Shown here piece after piece: positions 27,989 through 37,338 of a stretch of 44,673 nucleotides of DNA. The stretch covers positions 1 through 44,673 of the forward strand of contig CBDCZI010000016.1 of NCBI GenBank assembly GCA_965224495.1. The letters run 5' to 3'. The position numbers and the translations under genes are program-made. The DNA is from CBDCZI01 sp965224495. Its GTDB lineage: Bacteria; Bacteroidota; Bacteroidia; Cytophagales; JAAEPT01. Below the pieces are notes generated by a model. That model was not told the DNA's origin. It saw nothing but the letters and a program-made list of their open reading frames with translations, and ran no database searches. Within the stretch, counting starts at the first letter, position 1; every line of letters begins with the position of its first letter.

Positions 27989-29017
27989 ATGGAATTGAAA
28001 AATGATTTAATATTACGAGCTGCACGAGGCGAATACACAGAAAGAACACCTGTTTGGTTGATGAGACAAGCAGGGCGGATTTTACCTGAATACAGAGCTG
28101 TACGAGCGAGTGTGAGTGGTTTTATTGAATTAGCAAAAACGCCAGAGTTAGCTGCCGAAGTAACTATTCAGCCTGTCGATTTGTTGGGTGTTGATGCTGC
28201 TATAATTTTTTCTGATATATTGGTTGTTCCAGAAGCAATGGGCTTACCTTATGAAATGATAGAGAAAAAAGGTCCGTTTTTCCCTAAAACAATAAAAACG
28301 GCTGCTGATTTGAAATCTGTTCACGTTGCCGACTCTTCGGAGTTACAATATGTACTTGACGCAATGACTATCGTCAAAAAAGAGTTGGCAGGTAGAGTGC
28401 CTTTGATTGGTTTTGCAGGAGCTCCTTGGACTATTTTCTCTTATATGATAGAAGGGCAAGGTTCAAAGACTTTTTCTAATGCAAGAAAAATGCTTTATAC
28501 AGAGCCTAAATTGGCACACCAATTGTTACAGATGATTACGGATACGACAATTGCGTATTTGAAAGCACAAATTGAAGTAGGTGCTGATATGTTACAAGTA
28601 TTTGATTCGTGGGCAGGGATTTTACCAAAAGAGCAGTATTTAGAATTTTCTTTACCTTATATACAACAAATTTGTGACGCAATTCCAGAAGTTCCTGTAA
28701 CTATATTTGCGAAAGGTGCGTATGCAGTTCTTCCGGAAATGGGTAAATTAAATTGCCAAACTTTGGGGGTAGATTGGAATATGAACCCAAAAGAGGTGAG
28801 GACTGTTGTAGGGAAAGAAAAAACATTGCAAGGTAATTTGGATCCGTGTTTGTTGTATGCTTCGGATGATAAATTGATTGCAGGAACGAAAAAAATGCTA
28901 GTTGATTTCGGTAGCGAAAGATATATTGCTAACTTGGGTCATGGCGTATATCCAGATACGAATCCAGCAAAAGTAAAACTGTTTATCGAGACAGTTAAAA
29001 AATATTCGGTAAAATAA
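27989..29017 (+). CDS. hemE: Uroporphyrinogen decarboxylase
   Basis: A 342-residue HemE converting uroporphyrinogen III to coproporphyrinogen III in heme synthesis. Signatures: TPVWLMRQAGRILPEYRA (about 20-37) with the substrate-binding arginines, IIFSDILV (about 72-79), GFAGAPWTIFSYMIEG (about 142-157), and HGVYPDTNP (about 320-328). Full length. The promoter overlaps the start (see the -7 box). A small exported protein gene follows after 12 bases and is likely cotranscribed. Confidence 0.96.
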   Translation: MELKNDLILRAARGEYTERTPVWLMRQAGRILPEYRAVRASVSGFIELAKTPELAAEVTIQPVDLLGVDAAIIFSDILVVPEAMGLPYEMIEKKGPFFPKTIKTAADLKSVHVADSSELQYVLDAMTIVKKELAGRVPLIGFAGAPWTIFSYMIEGQGSKTFSNARKMLYTEPKLAHQLLQMITDTTIAYLKAQIEVGADMLQVFDSWAGILPKEQYLEFSLPYIQQICDAIPEVPVTIFAKGAYAVLPEMGKLNCQTLGVDWNMNPKEVRTVVGKEKTLQGNLDPCLLYASDDKLIAGTKKMLVDFGSERYIANLGHGVYPDTNPAKVKLFIETVKKYSVK

Positions 29018-29029
29018 TATACTTATTCT

Positions 29030-29461
29030 ATGAAAAAAATACTATTTATTATAGCATTAGCTTTCTCCGTATTTGGCATAATGGCATTCTCACCTTCTGA
29101 ATCAATAGATGAATCAGAACAAGAATACACTATTGGTGCGGAGGAATTAGCAGGGCTTTGGACAGATTCAAATACAAAGACTTTTCAGCATAGTGCGATA
29201 ATTTTCTCTGTAGAAGGATCAACAATCGAGATGATGCACTATTTAGAATGGCAAGGTCACCCTTTTGTAGAAAAAGGGAGAGGGAGAATTTATGGACGTA
29301 AATTAGATTATTTTGTAACGGTAACTCGTCCTATTCCTGGTTGGTCATTGACAGGTGAGCATTTTTTGACACTTTCTAAAGATGGAAGAACGCTAAGAGG
29401 TGCTTGTGAAGATGAAAATGGAATACTTGTTCCTTTAGTCTTAAAGAAAGTGGGGATATAA
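29030..29461 (+). CDS. Small exported protein of unknown function
   Basis: A 143-residue protein with a signal peptide (about 1-20). The mature part (GLWTDSNTKTFQHSAIIF, then GRGRIYGRKLDYFVTV and GEHFLTLSKDGRTLRGACE) has alternating beta-strand patterns resembling a small lipocalin- or barrel-like fold, but I do not recognise a family. It follows hemE after 12 bases in the same direction. The 131 bases after it hold nothing recognised. Confidence 0.6.
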   Translation: MKKILFIIALAFSVFGIMAFSPSESIDESEQEYTIGAEELAGLWTDSNTKTFQHSAIIFSVEGSTIEMMHYLEWQGHPFVEKGRGRIYGRKLDYFVTVTRPIPGWSLTGEHFLTLSKDGRTLRGACEDENGILVPLVLKKVGI

Positions 29462-29592
29462 AATAGTTCATTAAGTTAAATTTTGATTATCAGTAGTTTA
29501 CGTGACTCCTCTTTTTTGTTGGGGATAACTACTAATTTGGTATAACCAAAACTTCTTCTCAGAAGTTGTATATTGGATAATCATTTGATATT

Positions 29593-30109
29593 ATGAAAAA
29601 ATTATACAAACAATTTCAACCGATAGGGAAGGCGTGGTTAGTGGAATTAAATAACTACAACGAAGTTCCTTTTCAAAGAAAAACAACGAAAGTGAAATGG
29701 TCATTAGCAGAAATCTATGAGCATTTGGCAGATAGCACGTTGGATTTTCACTTGAAAGGCTTGGAAGCGTGTTTGTCAAATCCTCAAAAAGGGAAAAAGA
29801 CGTGGGCGGGGAAAATGGTTTTTTTTAAAAAATACATTCAAGAATAAAAAGATGAATGCTTATTTAGAGAAAAACCACACACCAAAACAACCCGAAAATA
29901 TAGCTGTTGTTCGAGATAAAATGATTCGTGTATTGAAACAAATGGACGAATGCAGTTGTAAAATCACGAAAAAAACAGAACAACAGAAATCAGAACACCC
30001 AGTTTTAGGTTTTTTAACAGGGAAAGAATGGTATGAATTGGTTATTTTTCACTTCGAATACCACAAAAAAAACAAAGATAAAATAGATGACCTTTTGATG
30101 GGTAGGTAA
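29593..30109 (+). pseudogene. DinB-like protein gene, split by a frameshift
   Basis: Two adjacent open frames (29593-29847 and 29852-30109) in different registers together make one protein of about 170 residues. The second part ends HPVLGFLTGKEWYELVIFH then FEYHKKNKDKI, the C-terminal metal-binding helix pattern of DinB/DUF1569-type four-helix proteins, and the first part supplies the N-terminal helices (SLAEIYEHLADSTLDFHLKG). The register change falls around 29819-29850, a region of T and A homopolymers, consistent with a single-base indel. Either the gene is inactivated or the base call is wrong. Predicted role, if intact, is a damage- or stress-related thiol/metal enzyme of unknown substrate. 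Confidence 0.65.
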
Positions 30110-30116
30110 GGATTGG

Positions 30117-31319
30117 TTAGCTAATAACTCCCGACCCAATCAACTCTTCTCCTTCGTACCAAGCGCTAAATTGTCCTGCGGCAACTCCTTTTTGTTTCCG
30201 TTCAAACACAATATAAAGACCTTCTTCTTTTTTGATTAAAGTAGCCTTTTCTAAAGGTTGTCGGTAACGGATACGTACCATGTATTCCTTAGATTCTCCA
30301 TCTTTCAATGTCAAATCGGGTCTTACCCAATGAATATCTTCAGGAGTGATTAATAGACCACTTCGGTGTAATCCAGGGTGACTTTCTCCCTCTCCGACAT
30401 ACACAATATTACGCCTGGTGTCTGTACCAAGTACAAATAAAGGTTCTTTGAAACCACCAATACCTAACCCTTTTCGTTGACCTACAGTAAAATAATGCGC
30501 TCCATTATGCTCGCCTACTATTTTGCCATCTTTTGGGTGAAATTTATAACCCTTTGTACAGAAATGTAATTCTTTTGATTCAGTTGGTGCTTTTGATGGG
30601 TGAATTGCCTTCGTGAATTTTAATAAATCAGTATCTAAAGCAATTACATTACCCTTAATTGGCTTTAACTTTTGCTGTAAGAAATCAGGTAAACGTACTT
30701 TTCCGATGAAACACAGTCCTTGTGAATCTTTTTTGTCGGCCGTTATCAAATCTGCTTTTTTTGCGATTTCTCTCACTTCTGGTTTTAATAATTCACCAAT
30801 CGGAAACAACGCTTTTTCCAATTGTTTTTGATTCAATTGGCATAAAAAATAACTTTGGTCTTTGTTTGGGTCTTTTCCTGCTAATAATTGGTACGTAGTT
30901 TTACCGTCTTTTTCAAACTGTTCTTTACGGCAATAATGTCCTGTTGCTACAAAATCAGCACCGAGAGACAAGGCAGTATCCATGAATATATCAAATTTTA
31001 TTTCACGGTTACACAAAATATCAGGGTTTGGTGTACGCCCAAGCTCGTATTCTTTGAACATATAATCGACAATACGTTCTTTGTAATCAGCCGATAAATC
31101 AACCGTTTGGAAAGGAATACCGAGTTTTTCGGCAACCATCATGGCGTCGTTGCTGTCTTCTAACCACGGACACTCATCGCTGATAGTAACTGAATCATCG
31201 TGCCAGTTTTTCATAAAAAGCCCAATGACCTCAAAGCCTTGTTCTTTTAATAAATAAGCGGTAACACTCGAATCAACACCGCCCGAAAGCCCAACAACCA
31301 CACGTTTTTTGTTTTCCAT
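30117..31319 (-). CDS. mnmA: tRNA-specific 2-thiouridylase
   Basis: A 400-residue MnmA, which puts sulfur on U34 of tRNA for Lys, Glu and Gln. PP-loop GLSGGVDSSVTAYLL (about 10-24); the catalytic cysteines in PDILCNREIKF (about 98-108) and GLCFIGKVRLPDFL (about 200-213) are present. Slightly longer than Escherichia coli MnmA, as in other Bacteroidota. A TATCTTTG -7 box ends four bases before its ATG. It converges with the DinB-like gene, leaving only seven bases between them. Confidence 0.95.
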   Translation of the reverse strand: MENKKRVVVGLSGGVDSSVTAYLLKEQGFEVIGLFMKNWHDDSVTISDECPWLEDSNDAMMVAEKLGIPFQTVDLSADYKERIVDYMFKEYELGRTPNPDILCNREIKFDIFMDTALSLGADFVATGHYCRKEQFEKDGKTTYQLLAGKDPNKDQSYFLCQLNQKQLEKALFPIGELLKPEVREIAKKADLITADKKDSQGLCFIGKVRLPDFLQQKLKPIKGNVIALDTDLLKFTKAIHPSKAPTESKELHFCTKGYKFHPKDGKIVGEHNGAHYFTVGQRKGLGIGGFKEPLFVLGTDTRRNIVYVGEGESHPGLHRSGLLITPEDIHWVRPDLTLKDGESKEYMVRIRYRQPLEKATLIKKEEGLYIVFERKQKGVAAGQFSAWYEGEELIGSGVIS

Positions 31320-31323
31320 AATA

Positions 31324-31331
31324 CAAAGATA
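31324..31331 (-). promoter_or_regulatory. -7 promoter box of mnmA
   Basis: TATCTTTG on the minus strand, four bases before the mnmA ATG, the same spacing as at hemE. Predicts a leaderless transcript. Confidence 0.65.
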
Positions 31332-31374
31332 AGGCGAAAATGTGTACTTTTCCCATTAATCGTGGGTGTGTTTA

Positions 31375-31442
31375 TCAGATACCGAAACAAGTTCGGAATG
31401 GCATGCTAGTTAGGGTCATGCTGAACTTGTTTCAGTATCTGA
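31375..31442. repeat. Imperfect palindromic repeat
   Basis: The left arm CAGATACCGAAACAAGTTC and the right arm GAACTTGTTTCAGTATCTG are inverted copies with one mismatch, followed inward by GGCATGC / GTCATGC. It lies in the 222-base gap between mnmA and metF. Similar units reading GATACTGAAACAAGTTC are, from memory, scattered between genes in many Flavobacteriales; a REP-like or hairpin role is likely, function unknown. Confidence 0.7.
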
Positions 31443-31541
31443 GTTTATTCAATTGCTCTAACCACTCTTTAGGGGAAAAGAACGGTAAAATATTTATAGC
31501 TACTTGTTTTTATGAAGGCAAACGGAATAAATTGAGGTTGC

Positions 31542-32504
31542 TTATTTACCAAACACTTCTTTAGCGATAGCAAGTGTAGAAGTTGCTTTACTCATTGTGT
31601 AGTAATGCAAAACAGGAACACCTGCGGCTTTTAGCTCTTGAGATTGTTTAATTGCCCATTGAATACCGACTTCCTTTACTTCTGTATTGTCTTTACACGC
31701 CAAGACTTGTTGTTTCAATTCTTCGGGGATATTGATGAAGAATACGTTAGGTAAAATTTCTAATTGTCGTTTGGTAGTCAAAGGCTTTAGACCTGGGATA
31801 ATAGGAACGGTAATGCCATTTTCTTTACATAGATCCACAAAATCAAAGAATTTTTGGTTATCAAAAAACATTTGAGTCACCAAGTATTCTGCGCCTAATT
31901 CTATTTTTTTCTTTAAGTAAACTAATTCTTCTTCAACCGATTTACTTGCGAAATGTTTTTCAGGATAACAGGCTGCCGATATACAAAAATTGGTAGCTGC
32001 ATTTTCACCAAGGTCTTCATCTAAATAAAGTCCTTTATTCATATCCACAATTTGCTCTATCAAGTCTGAAGCGTAAGCATGACCGTTAGGGGTTGGTATA
32101 AAATGAGGCTCAGAAGTCATCTTATCACCTTGCATGGCTAAGATATTTTCTATTCCTAAATAACTCAAATCAATTAATGCGTTTTCAGTTTCTTCTTTTG
32201 TGAAGCCTCCACAAATCAAGTGAGGGACAGTCTCAACAGAGTATTTATTGATAATAGCCGCGCAGATTCCAACTGTACCAGGTCGTTTGCTAGACGTTCT
32301 TTGTTTAATAAGACCATCAGCCGTTTGTACGTCAATAATTTGTTCACGAGAATAAGTGACGTCAATAAATGCAGGGTTGAACTCCATCAAAGGGTCTATA
32401 CATTCGAAAAGAGACTTGATACCTTCTCCTTTTTTGGGAGGTAAAATCTCAAATGAAAAAAGTGTTTCTCCTTTTGCGTTATTTATTAAATCTATTACTT
32501 TCAT
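31542..32504 (-). CDS. metF: 5,10-methylenetetrahydrofolate reductase
   Basis: A 320-residue MetF, reducing methylene-THF to methyl-THF, the methyl donor for MetH. Motifs: FSFEILPPKKGEGI (about 16-29) at the start of the barrel, FIDVTYSREQI (about 46-56), ENILAMQGDK (about 118-127) for FAD, and LVTQMFFDNQKFFDF (about 210-224). It is the last gene of the methionine operon, 70 bases after metH, and should fall under the SAM riboswitch upstream. Confidence 0.95.
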   Translation of the reverse strand: MKVIDLINNAKGETLFSFEILPPKKGEGIKSLFECIDPLMEFNPAFIDVTYSREQIIDVQTADGLIKQRTSSKRPGTVGICAAIINKYSVETVPHLICGGFTKEETENALIDLSYLGIENILAMQGDKMTSEPHFIPTPNGHAYASDLIEQIVDMNKGLYLDEDLGENAATNFCISAACYPEKHFASKSVEEELVYLKKKIELGAEYLVTQMFFDNQKFFDFVDLCKENGITVPIIPGLKPLTTKRQLEILPNVFFINIPEELKQQVLACKDNTEVKEVGIQWAIKQSQELKAAGVPVLHYYTMSKATSTLAIAKEVFGK

Positions 32505-32574
32505 TCTTCAGAGAGCAGCTAATTACCACTCGTTATAGTTAATCAATTTTTTAATTATCGGTTATTAAACCAAA

Positions 32575-35304
32575 CTACACGTCGTAATTTAAGTTTGGAG
32601 CAAGCCATTTTTCCATATATTCCATTGTTTCTCCTTTCCTTTCGGCGTAAGAAACAACTTGGTCTTTAGAAATATCACCTAAACCAAAATATTTAGCCTT
32701 TGGATGAGCGAAATACATTCCACTAACTGATGAGGCAGGATACATGGCATTACTTGACGTCAATTCTATACCTGTGTGTTCGTTTACATTTAGTAAATCA
32801 AACAAAGGAGGTTTTTCAGTATGATCAGGACAAGCGGGGTAACCAGGAGCAGGGCGAATACCTACATATTTTTCTCTGATTAATTCTTCATTGTCTAAGG
32901 TTTCGTTTTGAGAATAACCCCAAAGTTCCGTTCTCACTTTCTTATGCATCAATTCTGCAAAAGCCTCTGCCAATCTATCGGCAACAGCTTTGATCATAAT
33001 CGAGTTGTAATCGTCGTGGTCTTTGTCAAACCGTTCGATGATAGGTTCGATATTAATACCTGTGGTTACTGCAAAGAAACCCATATAGTCAGCTACGCCA
33101 CTTTCTTTTGGTGCAATATTATCTGATAAAGACATATTAGGTAAGGTCTTTCCTTTTTTACCTTGTTGTCGCATCGACTCAAAAGTTTTGATAACCTCTT
33201 GGCGTGTGTCGTCTTTGTAAATTTCTATTGTATCATCATTGATTGTATTGGCAGGGTAGATGCCAATGGCTGCGTTGGCTACTAATAGGTTTTTGTCAAC
33301 AACCTCTTGCAATAATTTTGTAGCGTCATCAAACAACTTCTTAGCCTCTACACCAATGATTTTATTTTCAAATATTTTTGGGTACTTTCCTTTCAATTGC
33401 CAAGTCGCGAAAAATGGAGTCCAATCAATGAATTTTTGTATCTCTTCTAACGAGTAATTATTGAAATACTTATTTCCTAAGAAATGAGGTTTCTTAATCG
33501 TCTCGTCGTTAAACTCTAAAACAGCTTTATTAGCACGGGCTGCTGTGTAAGAAATGTATGTTTTTGTTTGTTTTCGATTAGCGTGAGCCTCACGAGCATC
33601 AGCATATTCTTTTTTATAACGTTGTTTGACGTCTTCTTTTTTCTCTTTTTTCAATAAAGAAGCCGATACAGGCACAGCCTTAGAAGCGTCTAATACGTGG
33701 ACAACAGCTCCTGAATATTGAGGGTCAATTTTTACAGCCGTATGAATACGAGAAGTTGTAGCACCACCAATCAGTAAAGGTAAAGTCATTCCTGCTTTTT
33801 CCATTGCCTTAGCTACGTCCACCATTTCGTCTAATGACGGAGTGATTAAACCACTTAAACCAATAATATCCACTTTTTCTTCAATGGCTTTCTTAAGAAT
33901 GTCTTCTGTTGGTACCATTACGCCCATATCAACAATTTGGTAATTGTTACACGCCAATACAACCCCAACAATGTTTTTTCCAATATCGTGTACGTCACCT
34001 TTTACGGTAGCTAGCAATATTTTTCCTTGCGAAGCACCTTCTGACATATCAGCCTCTAAGTAAGGGTTAAGGTAGGCAACGGCTTTTTTCATTACTCGGG
34101 CAGACTTCACTACCTGAGGTAAAAACATTTTCCCTTCGCCAAACAAGTCGCCGACAATATTCATTCCGTCCATCAAAGGACCTTCAATCACCTCTAAAGG
34201 ACGAGTAAATAGTTGTCTTGCCTCTTCGGTATCTTCATCTATAAATTCGACCAACCCTTTCACTAAGGCGTGGGCTAAACGTTCTTTGACAGGTTTCTCT
34301 CTCCAAGCAGTATCTTTTACTTGTACTTTTCCCGAACCTTTGACTGATTCAGCAAACTCCATTAGTCGCTCTGTCGCATCATCTCTTCTGTCGAGAATAA
34401 CGTCTTCAATTCTATCTAATAAATCTTTTGGAATATCATCATAAACCTCCAACATGGCAGGATTTACAATTCCCATATCCATACCTTCACGGATAGCGTG
34501 GTAAAGAAAAACAGAATGCATCGCTTCACGTAACACATTGTTTCCTCTAAAACGAAAACGAAACATTACTTACACCACCACTTACGTGAGCACCAGGGAG
34601 ATTTTCTCTTACCCAACGTGTCGCTTGAATAAAAGTCAATAGCATTTAATCGGTGTTCCTCCATTCCTGTAGCTACAGGGAAGATATTCAAATCAAAAAT
34701 AATATCTTGTGGAGGGAAATTAATCTTATCAGAAACCAATAAATCATACGAACGCTTGACCATATCCACACGAGATTGGTACGTGTCTGCCTGACCTTTT
34801 TCATCAAAAGCCATAACAATCACTGCCGCACCGTAACGTTTTACCAATCTTGCCTGACGGATAAATTCTTCTTCACCGACTTTTAGCGAAATAGAGTTTA
34901 CCACACTTTTTTCCTTGCGTACATTTCAGTCCAGCCTCAATAATATCCCATTTCGAGCTATCAATCATAATAGGCACACGAGCAATCTCAGGTTCAGATG
35001 CAATCAGGTTAAGGAAAGTGGTCATTGTTTCGGCACCGTCCAACATACCCTCATCCATATTGATGTCAATAATCTGCGCACCACCTTCCACTTGGTCACG
35101 GGCAATCTGCAACGCCTCCTCGTAGCTTTCTTCTTTAATCAAACGAAGAAACTTTCGAGAACCTGTCACATTTGTACGTTCACCAATATTGATGAAATTC
35201 ATTTCAGGAGTAACAACCAAGGGTTCAAGACCACTCAATCGCATAAAAGGAACATTGTCCCATTTGTATTTATAAACTCCTTCGTAATCTGGATGTAAAC
35301 TCAT
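32575..35304 (-). pseudogene. metH: Methionine synthase, pterin/B12/activation part, broken by three frameshifts
   Basis: On the minus strand this is the second half of a split MetH: pterin-binding domain (ERTNVTGSRKFLRLI; VEGGAQIIDINMDEGMLDG), cap, cobalamin-binding domain (KGDVHDIGKNIVGVVLACNN, with the His that ligates cobalt), and the activation domain (IGIRPAPGYPACPDHTE). Reading needs three register changes: near 34900-34910 after GLKCTQGK (A run), near 34630-34640 after NAIDF (T run), and near 34545-34550 within SFRFRGNN (T run); each fits one extra base in a homopolymer. Open pieces are 34873-35304, 34566-34904 and 32575-34566. If real, B12-dependent methionine synthesis is lost; if sequencing error, the gene encodes about 890 residues, the usual size. 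Confidence 0.85.
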
Positions 35305-35391
35305 TTTCTTATTGCTTCTGGCTTTTAGCTTTTTAGCTACTGGCTGTACCCAATTTGTGTAGAGCCGATAGTGAAAAACAGTAAACCGTTT

Positions 35392-35743
35392 TTATTTTAA
35401 TTTATTAATCAATGCGTTGAGTGATTTTTGAATAAGGTTTAAATCTTTTATTAGAATATCGCCTGTAGTTTTCTCAATCAATTTTATTTCAACACTTATC
35501 ATAAGTTGTGTTTCTAATTCAAAAGCCGAACCTAAAGCAATTTCAAGAAATCGTTTAAACTCTTTATCTGTATTTCGAGCACTTCCTTCAAGCTATATTT
35601 GAAGGAATAGAAACTGCTGCTCTAGTCATTTGGCTGACTAAACCATATTTTTCAGTAGAAGGAAATAAAGAAACTATTTTATAGACAGCAACAACCAATG
35701 CTTTCGCATCATTCCAAACTCTATATTTTTTAAAATCTCTCAT
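35392..35743 (-). pseudogene. Four-helix-bundle (S23/IVP family) protein gene with one frameshift
   Basis: From the ATG at 35743 the frame reads MRDFKKYRVWNDAKALVVAV, continues through QMTRAAVSIPSNIA and hits TGA near 35595; removing one T in GCTTGAAGG restores EGSARNTDKEFKRFLEIALG and then ELETQL to a TAA at 35392. The restored 116 residues show the hallmark SIPSNIAEGSAR of the four-helix-bundle family first known from intervening sequences in 23S rRNA genes. It sits between the two halves of split metH, which are normally adjacent, and is flanked by AGCTA/AGAAGC-rich imperfect inverted sequences (about 35315-35346 and 35811-35850), suggesting insertion as a unit. Function unknown. Confidence 0.8.
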
Positions 35744-35848
35744 TTTCTTTACTACGAATATCACATTTCAAATAGATAACGAAGTTATCTAAAATTGCTA
35801 AATAGAAAGTCAGCTAGAGGCAAGAAGCCAATAGCTATAAGCGTTAGC

Positions 35849-36835
35849 TTATATTCCCCGAGGCTTGTAATCCTTCGCTAACTCTGCCATCGCACGAATA
35901 TGGTCAGGCGTTGTACCACAACACCCACCGAGAATATTCAACATTCCAGCTTCTAAGAACTCTTTTACCTGTTCAGCCATAACCTCAGGCGTTTCGTCGT
36001 ATTCTCCAAACTCATTTGGCAAGCCCGCATTCGGGTGAGCCGAAGTGAAAAAAGGTGATTTTTTAGACAAAACAGACGAATATTGACGTAACTCATTTGC
36101 TCCCAAAGCACAATTTAAACCAATACTTAACAACGGGATATGTTCCACTGAAATCAAGAATGACTCTGTCGTTTGCCCCGATAACGTTCTACCCGAAGCA
36201 TCAGTAATCGTTCCCGAAACCATAATCGGAACTTCAATATTTCTATCCTCTAACACTACCTGACACGCAAATAATGCCGCTTTAGCATTCAGTGTATCGA
36301 AAATCGTTTCAACCATCAATATATCAGCCCCACCATCCAACAAAGCCTCTGCCTGTTGTGTGTAAGCAGTTACTAATTGGTCATAAGTAATCGCACGGAA
36401 ACCAGGGTCATTTACGTCGGGAGACATAGAAGCCGTACGGTTTGTCGGTCCCATTGTACCAATCACAAACCGAGGTTTGTGAGGCTCTTTTTCCGTCATT
36501 TCGACCGCAACCTCTTTCGCTATTTTTGCCGATTCGTAATTGATATCATAAACAGCATCCTCCAAACCATAATCAGCCTGAGCGATAGTTGTACCACTAA
36601 ACGTATTTGTTTCCGCAAAATCAGCCCCCGCCTCGTAGTATTGCCGGTGAATATCCTTAATAATTTCAGGACGAGTAATCGATAATAAATCATTATTTCC
36701 CTTTAACGGAGAAGGATGATTTGGCCAACGGTCACCACGAAAATCCTCTTCTTCGAGCTTGTGACGCTGTATCATCGTCCCCATCGCCCCATCGAGAATA
36801 AGAATTCGTTCCTTTAAAATCTCTCTTATATTCAT
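35849..36835 (-). CDS. metH: Methionine synthase, homocysteine-binding half
   Basis: A 328-residue homocysteine S-methyltransferase domain, the N-terminal module of MetH encoded as its own gene, as usual in Bacteroidota. Motifs: LILDGAMGTMIQRH near the start, NTFSGTTIAQADYGLEDA (about 77-94), and the zinc ligands in GLNCALGA and LGGCCGTTPDHIRAMA (about 304-319). It binds homocysteine for methylation by methyl-cobalamin on the partner protein. A SAM riboswitch and a -7 promoter box precede it, so the operon hcy half, four-helix gene, metH second half and metF should be repressed by S-adenosylmethionine. Confidence 0.93.
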   Translation of the reverse strand: MNIREILKERILILDGAMGTMIQRHKLEEEDFRGDRWPNHPSPLKGNNDLLSITRPEIIKDIHRQYYEAGADFAETNTFSGTTIAQADYGLEDAVYDINYESAKIAKEVAVEMTEKEPHKPRFVIGTMGPTNRTASMSPDVNDPGFRAITYDQLVTAYTQQAEALLDGGADILMVETIFDTLNAKAALFACQVVLEDRNIEVPIMVSGTITDASGRTLSGQTTESFLISVEHIPLLSIGLNCALGANELRQYSSVLSKKSPFFTSAHPNAGLPNEFGEYDETPEVMAEQVKEFLEAGMLNILGGCCGTTPDHIRAMAELAKDYKPRGI

Positions 36836-36935
36836 TTATACACAATTAAAGTCCAAAACGACAAATCGTTAAACTGCTTACTAAGAACTTTGTGATTAAT
36901 GTGCTCGGTCAGGCGAAACCCGACACGCTCATTGT

Positions 36936-37025
36936 TCTCTTTTTAGGAGTGGGATGTAGCACCTGTTCAAGCGAATGGTTGCTAAGACGTCATCGGGCCC
37001 ATCCCTCGGTCTTTCTTAATAAGCC
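36936..37025 (-). promoter_or_regulatory. SAM-I (S-box) riboswitch
   Basis: Read on the minus strand, the segment has the S-box landmarks in order: CTTATTAAGAAAGACCGAGG, then GGATGGGCCCGATGACG, TTAGCAACC, and AGGTGCTACATCCC. These match the conserved SAM-I core (AGGGA, GGCCCGATGA, GCAACC, AGGTGCTA). It lies about 100 bases upstream of the homocysteine methyltransferase ATG, the expected target. After it, GTCGGG / CCTGAC forms a small hairpin (around 36907-36923) with no T run, so control is probably at translation or otherwise not by a classical terminator. Confidence 0.9.
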
Positions 37026-37028
37026 TTA

Positions 37029-37036
37029 CAAAGATA
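37029..37036 (-). promoter_or_regulatory. -7 promoter box of the methionine operon
   Basis: TATCTTTG on the minus strand, ending three bases before the first paired region of the riboswitch, so transcription should begin right at the aptamer. Confidence 0.7.
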
Positions 37037-37333
37037 CAAATACTTTATCAAAAGAAACACCTATTTTGAAAATGTTTGACGAGACTAATTTGGAGCTTCC
37101 CCCTTTGTGCAGTACTGATTTGGTTGTGTTCGTTAGTAAAAGAACCGATAGAAAGAAAGATAACCGATAAATACTCCGAAAGGGGTCGGGTTTTATCGTT
37201 CTCAATCTTTCGTTGTGAAGCGTACCGTTATTTAGTTAAGCACATTGTGTCACAACACAAATTATAATCAAGCAAGAGAAGAGAAACGAAAGGATTTCCA
37301 CTTCACCCCCTAAGCCGTTAATTAATCGGCGGT
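37037..37333. other. Intergenic stretch without recognised gene
   Basis: About 300 bases between the methionine operon promoter and the first bases of the cassette array. No convincing coding frame. A small inverted repeat TTGTGT-CACA-ACACAA lies near 37245-37260, and TTAGTTAAGCAC near 37231-37242 resembles a box inside the array palindromes, so part of this may be a decayed array element. Confidence 0.4.
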
Positions 37334-37338
37334 AACGT

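Noticed and set aside
36892..37170. Open frame of 92 codons on the plus strand upstream of the IS element.
   Set aside because: It runs antisense through the SAM riboswitch and has no recognisable protein features.
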